A model generated the notes under the pieces. That model was given only the letters and a program-made list of their open reading frames with translations. It made no database searches and was not told where the DNA came from. A stretch of DNA of 22,445 nucleotides from a virus. The stretch spans positions 1-22,445 of IMG/VR virus record IMGVR_UViG_3300022745_000519. The stretch is one strand, 5' to 3'. The position numbers and the translations under genes were made by a program. Shown in pieces: positions 1 to 5,613 of this stretch (position 1 is the stretch's first letter; each line of letters opens with the position of its first letter).

Positions 1-14
1 CTACTTTTTTTTTC

Positions 15-45
15 ACTTGCGCGTCGCAACCAGTCTGGTAGTTAT
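15..45 (+). promoter_or_regulatory. Inverted-repeat operator/promoter-like element, copy 1
   Basis: A 15-base core, acttgcgcgtcgcaa at 15-29, is preceded by a run of T and recurs exactly at 959-973. Its centre is an inverted repeat (TTGCG-CGT-CGCAA). TTGCGC at 17-22 could also serve as a -35 box, with a weak TAGTTA at 39-44 as -10 after a 16-base spacer, placing transcription start shortly before the gene at 84. The repeat is seen directly. An operator or promoter role, perhaps bound by one of the two small HTH proteins encoded nearby, is inference. Confidence 0.45.
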
Positions 46-83
46 CGACAGGTCAACGCGGCAATAGCCGAGAAACGAGATAT

Positions 84-386
84 ATGGGAACTATTCCGAA
101 GGCGCCGGTCAGAGAAGAAAGCAAGCTGGAACTAGGGCAAGCGACTTTCTTCGTGCAATTCCGAGAAAGTTCGACGTACGGCCAGCAAAAAGCCGAGTTA
201 CTGAAACTGTTCGAATGCGCCTATGTGCGCTGGCTCATTCTGCAGTCTGGCGGGTGCGTGGCATCGGCTGCGCGAATTGCCAAGATGGATCGAAAACATC
301 TTTTCGACCTCATCTCGAAACACGAATTGCGGGGCTATCTGGATGTAATCCGTCGCAAGGATTGGAGGCAGACCAATGGATCCTAA
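84..386 (+). CDS. Stand-alone Fis-type helix-turn-helix DNA-binding protein
   Basis: This is a 100-residue protein whose residues about 36-83 match the Fis-type HTH at the C-terminus of sigma54 enhancer-binding proteins. The pattern is a long helix with FECAYVRWLI, then SGGCVASAARIAKMDRKHLF and a recognition-helix tail ISKHEL. The G-x-V-x-x-AAR-x-A-x-MDR spacing is characteristic of that family. There is no AAA+ ATPase or receiver domain, so it cannot act as a full sigma54 activator. It probably binds DNA as a small regulator or nucleoid-type protein. The ATG lies about 40 bases after the repeated palindromic element, and the 3' end overlaps the next gene by 11 bases. In the family, stand-alone Fis proteins bend DNA and regulate promoters. 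The target here is unknown, though the adjacent palindromes are candidates. Confidence 0.75.
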   Translation: MGTIPKAPVREESKLELGQATFFVQFRESSTYGQQKAELLKLFECAYVRWLILQSGGCVASAARIAKMDRKHLFDLISKHELRGYLDVIRRKDWRQTNGS

Positions 387-720
387 TGCAGTATTGGAAC
401 GAGTATTGGAGGCCGCGGCTAAAGTGCGCCAGGGCGACTTGGGCGAGGCGAGCGAACTGGCCGAGGCCGTAGAAGAATTGCACGGGTGGCTAAGTAACGG
501 CGGCTTTCTGCCTGCGCGTTGGGAGCGTATCGCACCAATTGCACGGCTCCAACGCACAATCGGCACGGCGCTCGAGTTGCAACGTGGAGCCACGGCCCGG
601 CTCAAAGCAATGCTGGACGCGAGCCAAGGACACCCGGGCGTGCAGCTTGTATATAGCGCTATGGTAGAGCAAGGTTCCTGCCTGCGGACGGCTTTTCGCG
701 CAGTAGGAGGCGAGCCATGA
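376..720 (+). CDS. Hypothetical small phage protein, 114 aa
   Basis: The start is well supported by GGAGG at 364-368, seven bases before the ATG, and by an 11-base overlap with the preceding gene. The product is helical in appearance, with an acidic first half (ELAEAVEELHGWL) followed by FLPARWERI and a basic, Ala-rich C-terminal half. I do not recognise a family, a catalytic motif, a signal peptide or a membrane segment. The stop overlaps the next start (ATGA), so it is translationally coupled to the Cro-like gene. Its position in a strip of small regulatory-looking genes is compatible with an early or accessory function, but nothing in the sequence fixes the role. Confidence 0.7.
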   Translation: MDPNAVLERVLEAAAKVRQGDLGEASELAEAVEELHGWLSNGGFLPARWERIAPIARLQRTIGTALELQRGATARLKAMLDASQGHPGVQLVYSAMVEQGSCLRTAFRAVGGEP

Positions 721-947
721 AGCGGCCACTGAAACGCGCCCCTAGGTGGTGCACTTGGTGGACGGCTGGTGACGCCGCCGAGCTGGACGCGGTGATTGGG
801 GTGGGTGAGGCCGAGGTGTTCGCCGCCGAACTGAGCGTAAGCGTGTCGACTGTCCAGCGTTGGCGGCGTGGCGAGATGGTCCCCCAGTCCCGGGCGATGG
901 CCGAGGCCATCATGCAAAAAGTGCGCGTTTGGAAAAAAGTAGGCTGA
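717..947 (+). CDS. Small Cro/CI-like helix-turn-helix protein
   Basis: This 76-residue protein has an excellent AGGAGG at 705-710, six bases before the ATG, and an ATGA overlap with the gene before it. Residues about 34-66 (AEVFAAELSVSVSTVQRWRRG followed by MVPQSRAMAEAI) fit the XRE/Cro/CI pattern: a first helix, a turn, a recognition helix ending in a V-x-x-W-x-x-G signature, then a Pro-Ser turn. The N-terminus is basic with three tryptophans (WCTWW). It is almost certainly a DNA-binding regulator. Twelve bases after its stop begins the perfect 7-bp inverted repeat at 959-975, and a second copy of the core lies upstream of the Fis-like gene. Autoregulation through these sites is a reasonable inference, not shown. 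Confidence 0.7.
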   Translation: MKRPLKRAPRWCTWWTAGDAAELDAVIGVGEAEVFAAELSVSVSTVQRWRRGEMVPQSRAMAEAIMQKVRVWKKVG

Positions 948-958
948 CGTCTTTTTCT

Positions 959-988
959 ACTTGCGCGTCGCAAGTGGATCCTTATGCT
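959..988 (+). promoter_or_regulatory. Inverted-repeat operator/promoter-like element, copy 2
   Basis: ACTTGCG-CGT-CGCAAGT at 959-975 is a perfect 7-bp inverted repeat with a 3-base centre, preceded by a T/C-rich run (951-958). The first 15 bases are identical to 15-29. TTGCGC (961-966) with TATGCT (983-988) and a 16-base spacer is promoter-like. If it were used as such, the next gene would have to start at the internal ATG at 996 as a nearly leaderless message. The palindrome is certain; its function is inferred. Confidence 0.5.
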
Positions 989-1223
989 GACCTCTATGAA
1001 AAACAGCAACGCAACCACCGCCGAATTGACCTCTCTCATTACCGCCCGCACGTTTGCTTCGCTTGACGCCGCGCTAGAGTGCGTTGAACTGGAGCTGGCG
1101 GCAGGTGCCATCCCCGATGAGGATGCAATTCGGCTGCGGTCTCTGGTACTATTCGAGGCCGACATCATGCCTCCGGCTCCTCCTTCTCCTCCTCCTAGCG
1201 GCTGGGATGTAGCCTCGGCCTAG
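984..1223 (+). CDS. Hypothetical small protein with proline-rich tail
   Basis: This 79-residue product has an acidic helical middle (LDAALECVELELAAGAIPDEDAIRL) and a proline/serine-rich C-terminus (PPAPPSPPPSG). No family is recognised and no membrane segment is seen. The start is uncertain. The ATG at 984 has a weak GGA at 976-978. An in-frame ATG at 996 would give 75 residues and would fit better if the palindrome at 959-975 acts as a promoter or repressor site. A 7-bp hairpin follows shortly after the stop. Coding is supported mainly by compact colinear placement in a strip of similar small genes, so confidence is moderate. Confidence 0.55.
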   Translation: MLTSMKNSNATTAELTSLITARTFASLDAALECVELELAAGAIPDEDAIRLRSLVLFEADIMPPAPPSPPPSGWDVASA

Positions 1224-1236
1224 TTCGGCCTCCTGA

Positions 1237-1261
1237 GAGCCGCTCGCCTGCGGGGCGGCTC
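1237..1261 (+). terminator. GC-rich hairpin without T-run
   Basis: GAGCCGC (1237-1243) and GCGGCTC (1255-1261) form a perfect 7-bp stem with an 11-base loop in the 79-base gap between two genes. No T-run follows, so it is not a textbook intrinsic terminator. It may be a weak terminator, an RNA-processing or stability stem, or chance in GC-rich DNA. Confidence 0.35.
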
Positions 1262-1302
1262 GAATGGGCGCCTAACCAGCCCAGCAAAGGAACAGCAACG
1301 TC

Positions 1303-1743
1303 ATGCCGAAGTACTCTTTTCAAGCAACTGCAGAAGCCATCGATATCGCGCGAATTCTGACCGAAGTCGGCGAGTCGAATCTAGTGGAAGTTACTATGCC
1401 GGACGGCGCCCGGCTGATGTTCATCCGCGAGCGAACGTTCGACCGCGCAAACGACGCATGCTGTATGCCTGAAGCAATTCAGCGCGTGACACATCGCGAT
1501 ATCGCCAACTACTGGCCAACATATGCAATCGAAACCGACACCAAGATGGTCAATGCCGTGCCAGCGTCGAAAGCGAACGCGGTGTGGGGCTGGTACATAG
1601 CCAAGGATCCGACCGAGTTGGTAGACGAAAACAAGTTACGGCCGATCACTCTACAGGAATATGCGGCGGGGATTGTAGCTGCACGCGCCGAGCATGCAAA
1701 AAAGTTGAAGGTACTAGTCAAGCACACCAAAGTGGAGATCTGA
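1303..1743 (+). CDS. Hypothetical protein, 146 aa
   Basis: This is a clearly coding reading frame with AAAGGA at 1286-1291 before the ATG. The product is a soluble mixed alpha/beta protein with an N-terminal region ending in MPDGARLMFIRERTF, a middle with NYWPTYAIET, a WGWY aromatic cluster near residue 94, and a basic Lys-rich end (KKLKVLVKHTK). I do not recognise the family and see no catalytic or metal-binding signature. The next gene starts four bases after this stop, so the two are probably co-translated. Location among small regulatory-looking genes ahead of the packaging genes makes an accessory role likely. Confidence 0.65.
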   Translation: MPKYSFQATAEAIDIARILTEVGESNLVEVTMPDGARLMFIRERTFDRANDACCMPEAIQRVTHRDIANYWPTYAIETDTKMVNAVPASKANAVWGWYIAKDPTELVDENKLRPITLQEYAAGIVAARAEHAKKLKVLVKHTKVEI

Positions 1744-1746
1744 GCC

Positions 1747-2016
1747 ATGCGACGCCTAACGCTCACCTACGGAGTGCTACCAACCGAGCAACAGTTTCTC
1801 GAGGCCTGCGACGCGGCGCTATTGTCGGTCGAAGGCTTCGCGTTTCGCAACGATGCGCGGTTTGGCGACGACTGCGGAATCACCCCAACCCAGCTGTGGG
1901 ATGAGGTACGGCAGGCCATGCGCGAATGGGAGGCCTCCGACGGCGCGTTGGGCGTCAAGCATACTGACGGCTGGGTTTCATTCATTCTGGAAGTAATTGG
2001 AATTGAGTGGGTGTAA
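1747..2016 (+). CDS. Hypothetical acidic protein, 89 aa
   Basis: The ATG follows the upstream stop by three bases and has GGAG at 1734-1737 upstream. The product is acidic and helical (PTEQQFLEACDAALLSVEGF, then QLWDEVRQAMREWEASDG) and ends with a hydrophobic aromatic patch (WVSFILEVIGIEWV). No known family, signal peptide or long membrane helix is evident. Small acidic phage proteins of this kind can mimic DNA or bind host proteins, but nothing here shows that. The next gene begins at the ATG immediately after the stop (TAATATG), so it sits in the same transcription unit. Confidence 0.65.
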   Translation: MRRLTLTYGVLPTEQQFLEACDAALLSVEGFAFRNDARFGDDCGITPTQLWDEVRQAMREWEASDGALGVKHTDGWVSFILEVIGIEWV

Positions 2017-2017
2017 T

Positions 2018-2218
2018 ATGCAGGAGTGCACATTGCAGGAATTCTTGGCGGCAATCGCGAAGCATCGCGACGTTCGCCGAATGCACAGCAAACGCTCTAA
2101 CACCTATGTCTACTCACTTTGCGGTGTAGAGCTAGGCGAGAAAGTCGAGGAGTTGAAACGTGGCAAGCTTGTTCGGACTACCTACTATCGCGCGACCGCG
2201 AGTGCTCTCGGAATATGA
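2018..2218 (+). CDS. Hypothetical basic protein, 66 aa
   Basis: I chose the ATG at 2018, which lies one base after the previous stop, rather than an upstream in-frame TTG at 1997 that would overlap the previous gene. The product is small and basic, with QEFLAAIAKHRDVRRMHSKR at the N-terminal half and KVEELKRGKLVRTTYYRATA near the end. The charge pattern could suit a nucleic-acid binder. No helix-turn-helix or zinc motif is obvious and I do not recognise a family. Upstream there is only a G-rich GAGTGGG as a weak ribosome binding site. Translational coupling to the previous gene is likely. Confidence 0.5.
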   Translation: MQECTLQEFLAAIAKHRDVRRMHSKRSNTYVYSLCGVELGEKVEELKRGKLVRTTYYRATASALGI

Positions 2219-2240
2219 GCAACGTGTTTGGGAGGACGTG

Positions 2241-2576
2241 ATGACTATTGATGAAGACGAAAAAGTACCTGCGACAATTCGCACAGGAGCTCCAATTGCT
2301 GGCGGTGATCATCCTATTGAACGCTACAGAACGCTTTTCGCGTCGGCAGTAGCGGCTTTGGCGTTCGAGATGTTCACACAACGCGAGCACCGCAATAAAG
2401 GCACGTTGCCTGACTTCGCACACTCGTCAACGCGGCAATTGGACCGACGCTATTGGGATTGGCTGATTGCAGAACGTCAGGCGTGGATTCGAGCCCAATC
2501 ATTGGAAGCCGCACAAGAGCAATCTGTCGAGTCGGCATGGGAGCCTGGCAATGCCCCAAATGGTAATCAACGATAG
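2241..2576 (+). CDS. Hypothetical protein, 111 aa
   Basis: The reading frame is open from a GTG at 2160, but that would overlap the upstream gene by 59 bases. The ATG at 2241 follows GGGAGGA (2230-2236) at good spacing, so the shorter form (MTIDEDEKV...) is preferred. The protein is mostly helical, with ERYRTLFASAVAALAFEMF in the first half and RQLDRRYWDWLIAERQAWI in the second. The latter is an aromatic-basic helix that might bind a partner. No membrane segment or known domain was recognised. The last 26 bases overlap the start of the next gene in another frame, typical of compact phage operons. Confidence 0.55.
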   Translation: MTIDEDEKVPATIRTGAPIAGGDHPIERYRTLFASAVAALAFEMFTQREHRNKGTLPDFAHSSTRQLDRRYWDWLIAERQAWIRAQSLEAAQEQSVESAWEPGNAPNGNQR

Positions 2577-2871
2577 TGCGCGCACCATAAGGGACGGGGT
2601 TTCGCGCGATGATTGGGCAACGAGCAGTAAGCATTGGTTTTTTGAGTCGGTCAAGTTCGTGTGCCCAGCGTGTGGTGCGACGCGAATTGCTAAAGACGTG
2701 TCAATTCAAGTGAGTTTCGCGTTGCTAGCGTCGTTCGGCTCGCATGCGTATTCGGCGGTACTGCGCAACTTGGTTCGGCTGGCTCCCGATTGCTACTGCG
2801 ACCGCAATAGGTTTCGGCTCGGCTGCGAATTGCAACGCCGAGCGCGAATGGTGCGCTTGAAAAAACCATAG
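2551..2871 (+). CDS. Small Cys-rich, possibly zinc-binding protein
   Basis: The start chosen is the ATG at 2551, with GGGAG at 2539-2543 seven bases upstream. An in-frame ATG at 2467 would overlap the previous gene by 110 bases. The 106-residue product contains a CPACG knuckle (nucleotides about 2661-2675) and later Cys residues in DCYCDRNRF and LGCEL. Cys-x-x-Cys, then Cys-x-Cys and another Cys could hold a structural zinc as in zinc ribbons. The C-terminus is strongly basic (RRARMVRLKKP). A nucleic-acid-binding role is plausible but unproven. It is the last gene before a strong terminator, so it ends the first transcription unit. Confidence 0.55.
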   Translation: MPQMVINDSARTIRDGVSRDDWATSSKHWFFESVKFVCPACGATRIAKDVSIQVSFALLASFGSHAYSAVLRNLVRLAPDCYCDRNRFRLGCELQRRARMVRLKKP

Positions 2872-2885
2872 CCGGCAGGAGTGAC

Positions 2886-2924
2886 GAAAAAGGCGAGGTT
2901 CCTTCGGGAATTCTCGCCTTTTTC
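2886..2924 (+). terminator. Strong intrinsic terminator with UUCG tetraloop (bidirectional)
   Basis: GAAAAAGGCGAG (2886-2897) pairs with CTCGCCTTTTTC (2913-2924). Inside it, TTCC and GGAA close a cUUCGg tetraloop, an exceptionally stable RNA loop. The T5 run downstream and the A5 run upstream make it able to work in both directions. It separates the small-gene strip from the packaging genes. Confidence 0.88.
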
Positions 2925-2934
2925 GTTTGGCGCA

Positions 2935-2964
2935 TTGGCGTTTCGTTGATTGTTGATGTATTAT
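2935..2964 (+). promoter_or_regulatory. Sigma70-like promoter candidate for the packaging/structural operon
   Basis: TTGGCG (2935-2940) and TATTAT (2959-2964) are separated by 18 bases in an AT-rich stretch directly after the terminator and ahead of the first packaging gene. TATTAT matches the -10 consensus at five of six positions; the -35 match is weak. Transcription would begin near 2971, giving a leader of about 70 bases that contains the GCAAT cluster. Confidence 0.4.
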
Positions 2965-2966
2965 CT

Positions 2967-3003
2967 GAATTGCCAATTAGTTAGCAATGCAATAACGCAA
3001 TTC
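2967..3003 (+). repeat. Clustered GCAAT/ATTGC words before the small terminase
   Basis: GAATTGC (2967-2973) and GCAATTC (2997-3003) form a perfect 7-bp inverted pair. Between them lie two more GCAAT words (2984-2988 and 2989-2993), giving three GCAAT copies and one opposite-strand copy in 37 bases. Such clustering beside a terS gene could be a packaging-recognition (pac/cos-like) or operator site. The pattern is seen; the role is inferred. Confidence 0.4.
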
Positions 3004-3042
3004 TAGTTAGCTGGACTCACTAAAACCACGTAGAACCCTGAG

Positions 3043-3630
3043 ATGGCAGCAAAAAAGCGCAAAAAGTTGCCCCGAATTGACAGTGCGGATCTGCCATTCG
3101 AGGAATTGCCCAAGCGACGGCGGCGAGCGGCCTCGATCGTCGCGGCGGGATTCGCAGGCGCGACGGAATCGGAGATTGCCGCCGACCATGGGGTGTCCCG
3201 CGAGGTAGTGCACAACGTGGCCACGCAGGCCAAGGCAGGCCGGCTGCAGCCCGACCGAGCCCCGGCTCCGTTGGACGCCGCGTTGCCCCCTGAGCAGGCC
3301 GCTGTGGTGGGTGAGGTAGTGGGGGCCGCAGTGTCTGGTGCGATCACTTGGTGCGGAGACGTGCAGCGTGTCGGCCGCAAGGCCGTTCTATTTCTCGAAA
3401 AAGCACTCGACGGTGCTGGCGAGGACTGTCCGCCGCTCAACCCCTCGAACCACAACCACGTGCGCGTTGTGGGTGAGGCAATTCTGCGAATTCTCGCGGA
3501 TGTAATGAAACTCAACTGGTTGATGACTACGCATTCGAGCGAGCCAACGGGACTTTCTCGCGAGATTGAGTCAATGTCTGACACTGAACTCGCAGAAGAA
3601 GCGAAAAAAGCGCTCGAATTGCTGAAGTAA
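3043..3630 (+). CDS. Probable small terminase subunit (TerS)
   Basis: This is a 195-residue protein with a very basic N-terminus (AAKKRKK and RRRRAAS). A likely helix-turn-helix follows at residues about 31-63, where the ATESEIAADHGVSREVVHNV pattern places a turn before the recognition helix. A helical, Ala/Val-rich middle and a helical C-terminus (DTELAEEAKKALELLK) complete it. Length, N-terminal DNA-binding domain and position upstream of the large terminase fit TerS, which recognises the packaging site and regulates TerL. The ATG has a poor ribosome binding site but is the first after the promoter region. Two small genes separate it from TerL, which is less usual. A transcription regulator is the main alternative. 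Confidence 0.6.
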   Translation: MAAKKRKKLPRIDSADLPFEELPKRRRRAASIVAAGFAGATESEIAADHGVSREVVHNVATQAKAGRLQPDRAPAPLDAALPPEQAAVVGEVVGAAVSGAITWCGDVQRVGRKAVLFLEKALDGAGEDCPPLNPSNHNHVRVVGEAILRILADVMKLNWLMTTHSSEPTGLSREIESMSDTELAEEAKKALELLK

Positions 3631-3638
3631 AGGCGAAT

Positions 3639-3935
3639 ATGAGAAAAGTATTGTACGCAATCAAAACGAATTCGACGATGCCCATTGAATCCAACGAGGG
3701 ACAGCAACTGTTTCTAGACAGCCGTGATATCCTACATGTTTTCAATGTCGGCGCGAACGGCACGGCCAAGCGTGTGCGACTGATTCGCGATTGGTCCGAG
3801 ATTGAGATGGTACCAGACGAATCACCGGCGGTTACATTGCCTGCCACTGCGGCTGAAGATGGGCTCGAGCTGCTCAAAGGTCTGCACGGCAAGCAGCCAG
3901 CATCCAATCCGCAGGCGCAGAACAAGGCCAAGTGA
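3639..3935 (+). CDS. Hypothetical protein between the terminase genes, 98 aa
   Basis: AAAGG (3629-3633), overlapping the upstream stop, precedes the ATG at good spacing. The first two thirds look like a small beta-rich domain (RKVLYAIKT, DILHVFNVG, KRVRLIRDW, IEMVPDE), followed by a Pro/Ala/Gln-rich flexible tail. I do not recognise the family. Its stop overlaps the next GTG start (GTGA at 3932-3935), tying it to the packaging operon. A packaging or head accessory role is possible from location alone. Confidence 0.6.
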   Translation: MRKVLYAIKTNSTMPIESNEGQQLFLDSRDILHVFNVGANGTAKRVRLIRDWSEIEMVPDESPAVTLPATAAEDGLELLKGLHGKQPASNPQAQNKAK

Positions 3936-4168
3936 CTTCGCTGCCTCGTCGGCGCCAGCGCCCTAGGCTCGAATGTCAGGTTGACTTTCATGCTTGGGCT
4001 GTTTCGCAGCGGGTCTGTTGGCGCGCGCAAGGGCAACCGCGCGATCGGTTCCTGCCTGCTCGCGTTCGGGTGCGTGTGTATCGCGAGCAATTCCTTCCTG
4101 CTCGGCGTGAATGGGCGTGGAATGGCTGGTCGTCGCCCTTTGGCAACTATCGCTGGAACTGGTTCTGA
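3932..4168 (+). CDS. Small Trp/Arg-rich protein directly before the large terminase
   Basis: This 78-residue frame begins with GTG overlapping the previous stop (GTGA) and ends with TGA overlapping the terminase ATG (TGATG at 4166-4170). It fills the 232-base gap exactly, a strong sign of real translational coupling. The composition is striking: seven tryptophans, many arginines, and a repeated R-x-FLPAR element (DRFLPARV and EQFLPARREW) reflected in two near-identical 16-base DNA segments near 4050 and 4091. No known domain, signal peptide or membrane helix is evident. A competing frame at 3981-4268 was set aside because it would overlap the terminase by about 100 bases. Function unknown. 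Confidence 0.5.
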   Translation: MTSLPRRRQRPRLECQVDFHAWAVSQRVCWRAQGQPRDRFLPARVRVRVYREQFLPARREWAWNGWSSPFGNYRWNWF

Positions 4169-5607
4169 TGGATCGGAAAGCACTCCAAGAACTTGTGCGT
4201 CGTGGGCGAGTAGCAGAGCGAATCATCTCGGGATTCGACGGACCTTCGCGCGCGTTTTTGCTCGATAAGAAGCGCAAGAAAGCTGCACGGTGCGGGCGTC
4301 GTTCGGGTAAGTCAACGACGCTCGCAGGCAACTATTGTCTGACAGCCAACGCGCACCCGAACGAAACTAGCGTGTTCATTGGGATCTCAGCGGCCCGCGC
4401 GGACGAAGTGATTGGGCGTGCGTTTCGCATCCTGAACAAGGAATTGCAGTTGCATCGCTTTGGGGCCACACCCAAGCGTACAACGCGCGCCGGGCAGCTT
4501 TACTACGTGTTTCCCAACGGTCACAAGCTGTGGGTCGCAGGCTGCAAAAACAGAGTGGATGCGGAAAAGTTCCGCGGGGATCCCTACTGCTTGGCTGCGG
4601 TCGACGAATGCGATTCGATGCGCGGGCACTTGAAGTACCTCATCAATGAAGTGCTCGGCCCGTCAATGCTCGACTTCAACGGCCAGATCGCATTGACGGG
4701 AACACCTGGCGTTACTCCGGAGGGCTTCTTTTACGACATCAGCACCGGCGCAATCAAAGGCTGGGGGTTGCATCATTGGACCGTGCGAGAAAACTCGCAT
4801 ATGCCTCACGCCGAAGAGTGGCTCCGCGAACAGCGCGAAGAACTCGGACTTGACGAGAACTCGGCCGCTTACTTGCGCGAATGGCTTGGGCAATGGGTGC
4901 TCGATCTCGAGTCGCTCTGCTATCAATTCGATCTCGATCTCAATACGTTCGAGGTCGACCCGGTGCTGGCTGCCGGCTATCGGATAGTGATTGGAGTCGA
5001 CCTTGGGGTGAACGATGCGACTGCGTTCGCTGTCTGCGCCTATCGCCCGGGGGATCCCGACATCTGGACGTTGGAGGCCTCATCTTGGAACAATCTGAGC
5101 CCTTCGGCGGCCTATGCGCGGCTGCGCACCTATCTGCAGAAGTACCCCCAAGCTCGCGTTGTGGCGGACACTGGCGGGCAAGGATTGGCTTTCGTCAAGG
5201 AATGGCAGGACTCGTTCAACTTCTACGCCGAGCCTGCCAAGAAGCTCGACGTCGCAGGCCAGATCGCATTCATGAACGGCCTGCTCAAGTCGGGCGTGCT
5301 GAAAGTGCATACCTACAACTGCCGCACGTTGCGACGGCAGATTATGGCCACTCCCTGGGATGAGAAACGCAAGGGGCACGCGCCTGACTACGACGACCAC
5401 GAACTGGACGCATGGCGCTATGCTGTGCTCGCCATCAGGACGGGCTACACTGCGGAACTCGAACCGCCCAAGGAAGGCTCCCCCGAGGCCGTGCAAGCGG
5501 CTTTGGCCGAGCGTAAACGGCGGGTGTTCGAGCGTATGCGAAAGAAGCAAGGCTCGTTGATCTACACGCCAGAAGACCCAACAATCTATCTGCCAATGGC
5601 AGCATGA
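4168..5607 (+). CDS. Terminase large subunit (ATPase/nuclease packaging motor)
   Basis: TerL pumps DNA into the procapsid using ATP and cuts the concatemer. From the ATG at 4168 the protein is 479 residues. It shows a Walker A loop GRRSGKST (43-50), a Walker B strand with the catalytic pair (CLAAVDE, 141-147) and the coupling motif ALTGTPG (175-181). The RNase H-like nuclease half has its acidic residues in IGVDLG (D278), VVADTGG (D334) and DDHELDAWRY (about D409-D414). All key residues are present. The ATG at 4168 is preferred to one at 4111 because it forms a TGATG junction with the upstream gene. The portal gene follows seven bases after the stop, the standard phage order. Confidence 0.95.
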   Translation: MDRKALQELVRRGRVAERIISGFDGPSRAFLLDKKRKKAARCGRRSGKSTTLAGNYCLTANAHPNETSVFIGISAARADEVIGRAFRILNKELQLHRFGATPKRTTRAGQLYYVFPNGHKLWVAGCKNRVDAEKFRGDPYCLAAVDECDSMRGHLKYLINEVLGPSMLDFNGQIALTGTPGVTPEGFFYDISTGAIKGWGLHHWTVRENSHMPHAEEWLREQREELGLDENSAAYLREWLGQWVLDLESLCYQFDLDLNTFEVDPVLAAGYRIVIGVDLGVNDATAFAVCAYRPGDPDIWTLEASSWNNLSPSAAYARLRTYLQKYPQARVVADTGGQGLAFVKEWQDSFNFYAEPAKKLDVAGQIAFMNGLLKSGVLKVHTYNCRTLRRQIMATPWDEKRKGHAPDYDDHELDAWRYAVLAIRTGYTAELEPPKEGSPEAVQAALAERKRRVFERMRKKQGSLIYTPEDPTIYLPMAA

Positions 5608-5613
5608 GGCATC

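Noticed and set aside
198-917. Long minus-strand frame of 239 codons
   Set aside because: It lies antisense to three well-supported + strand genes with strong ribosome binding sites and overlapping junctions; the product has low-complexity Ser/Pro/Arg composition typical of an antisense shadow.
3003-3707. Minus-strand frame of 234 codons opposite the small terminase
   Set aside because: Ser/Ala/Arg-rich composition without any domain, antisense to a gene with a plausible HTH, and it would run into the promoter region.
4111-4167. Upstream ATG start for the large terminase
   Set aside because: It would add a hydrophobic 19-residue extension overlapping the previous gene; the TGATG junction at 4166-4170 favours 4168.
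3981-4268. Alternative + frame with a hydrophobic segment before the large terminase
   Set aside because: It would overlap the terminase gene by about 100 bases and lacks a clear ribosome binding site, whereas the frame at 3932-4168 fits both neighbours by stop/start overlap.
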